Positions 13,827-14,172 of a DNA stretch of 14,172 nucleotides are shown piece by piece. A program made the translations under genes and the position numbers. Origin of the DNA: Nitrospirota bacterium (GTDB lineage: Bacteria; Nitrospirota; Nitrospiria; SBBL01; Manganitrophaceae); the NCBI GenBank assembly GCA_023248505.1, contig JAHFEM010000007.1:1-14172 (forward strand), read 5' to 3'. How positions within the stretch are numbered: position 1 is the stretch's first letter; every line of letters starts with the position of its first letter. The notes below the pieces were generated by a model. That model was not told the DNA's origin, ran no database searches, and saw only the letters and a list, made by a program, of their open reading frames with translations.

Positions 13827-14172
13827 TTATTTATTTTTCGCTTTGACTCCCAATTCGATCATATTACAAAACGAATCGGCGGAGAGGCTTGCGCCTCCCG
13901 CCAATACGCCGTCGATATCGGCCTCTTCCATAAAGGCCGCAATGTTCTTTTCGGTCACGCTGCCGCCATAGAGGACGCGCGGCGTATCGGTTCCTTCTTC
14001 CGAGAGGGAGCCGATAAAATCCCGGATCTGTCGATGGACCGACTCGGCCTCCGAAGGGTGCGGCGTCAGCCCGGTGCCGATCGCCCAGATCGGCTCGTAG
14101 GCGATCACCCAGTCCGATGGGCCGGGCCGGAGACCATCCAGCGCCTCTCTGAGTTGGCGTTCGATGACCTTC
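13827..14172 (-). CDS. tpiA: Triosephosphate isomerase, C-terminal part (truncated by window edge)
   Basis: Glycolytic and gluconeogenic enzyme that interconverts dihydroxyacetone phosphate and glyceraldehyde 3-phosphate. The last 114 codons are present; the start lies beyond 14172. Visible hallmarks are AYEPIWAIGTG with the catalytic glutamate and the mobile loop 6, VLYGGSV with the phosphate-binding glycines, and DGVLAGGASL near the end. The frame is open to the window edge, beginning KVIERQLREAL, so the GTG at 14108 is internal and not a start. TAA at 13827. Followed by secG after 89 bases. Confidence 0.95.
   Translation of the reverse strand, partial: KVIERQLREALDGLRPGPSDWVIAYEPIWAIGTGLTPHPSEAESVHRQIRDFIGSLSEEGTDTPRVLYGGSVTEKNIAAFMEEADIDGVLAGGASLSADSFCNMIELGVKAKNK

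Overview
The window looks like a chromosomal segment from a diderm bacterium of moderately high GC. The evidence is two lipoprotein-type substrate-binding proteins, a PEP-CTERM surface protein that implies an exosortase system elsewhere, a class 1B bacterial SpeD and the common tpiA-secG order. A Nitrospirota-like host would fit, but this is a guess from gene content and not demonstrated. No tRNA, rRNA, CRISPR array, IS element or phage gene was seen.

Layout: the 5' part of speD (polyamine synthesis) runs off the left edge on the minus strand, with a good sigma-70-type promoter and a structured leader. Divergent from it on the plus strand are two dipeptide/oligopeptide ABC permeases (dppB-like and dppC-like, 607-2514). 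They end against a convergent minus-strand pair: a ferritin-like DUF2383 protein and a 50-residue YHS-domain protein (2603-3254). Next on the minus strand is a family-5 substrate-binding protein (3557-5182) whose otherwise intact frame is cut by one in-frame TAG. Then comes a PEP-CTERM protein with its own promoter and terminator (5395-6482).

From 6613 to 13250 lies a compact minus-strand operon for a complete peptide-type ABC importer: lipoprotein SBP, DppB-like permease, DppC-like permease and a fused DppD-DppF ATPase. The first three genes overlap (ATGA and TGATG). Upstream are secG, with a strong terminator that overlaps the probable promoter of the importer operon, and the 3' part of tpiA, which runs off the right edge.

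How the genes fit together: most of the window is peptide-transport machinery. It holds two SBP genes, two permease pairs and only one ATPase gene. The complete operon can stand alone. The plus-strand permeases and the TAG-interrupted SBP have no ATPase of their own here and may borrow the fused ATPase, or may be decaying. The complete importer has unusual architecture: a doubly membrane-anchored SBP, a DppC subunit with three extra predicted membrane helices, and an ATPase with two cysteine-rich domains. I see no wholly new system. The most notable points are the amber codon, the importer architecture and the speD leader.
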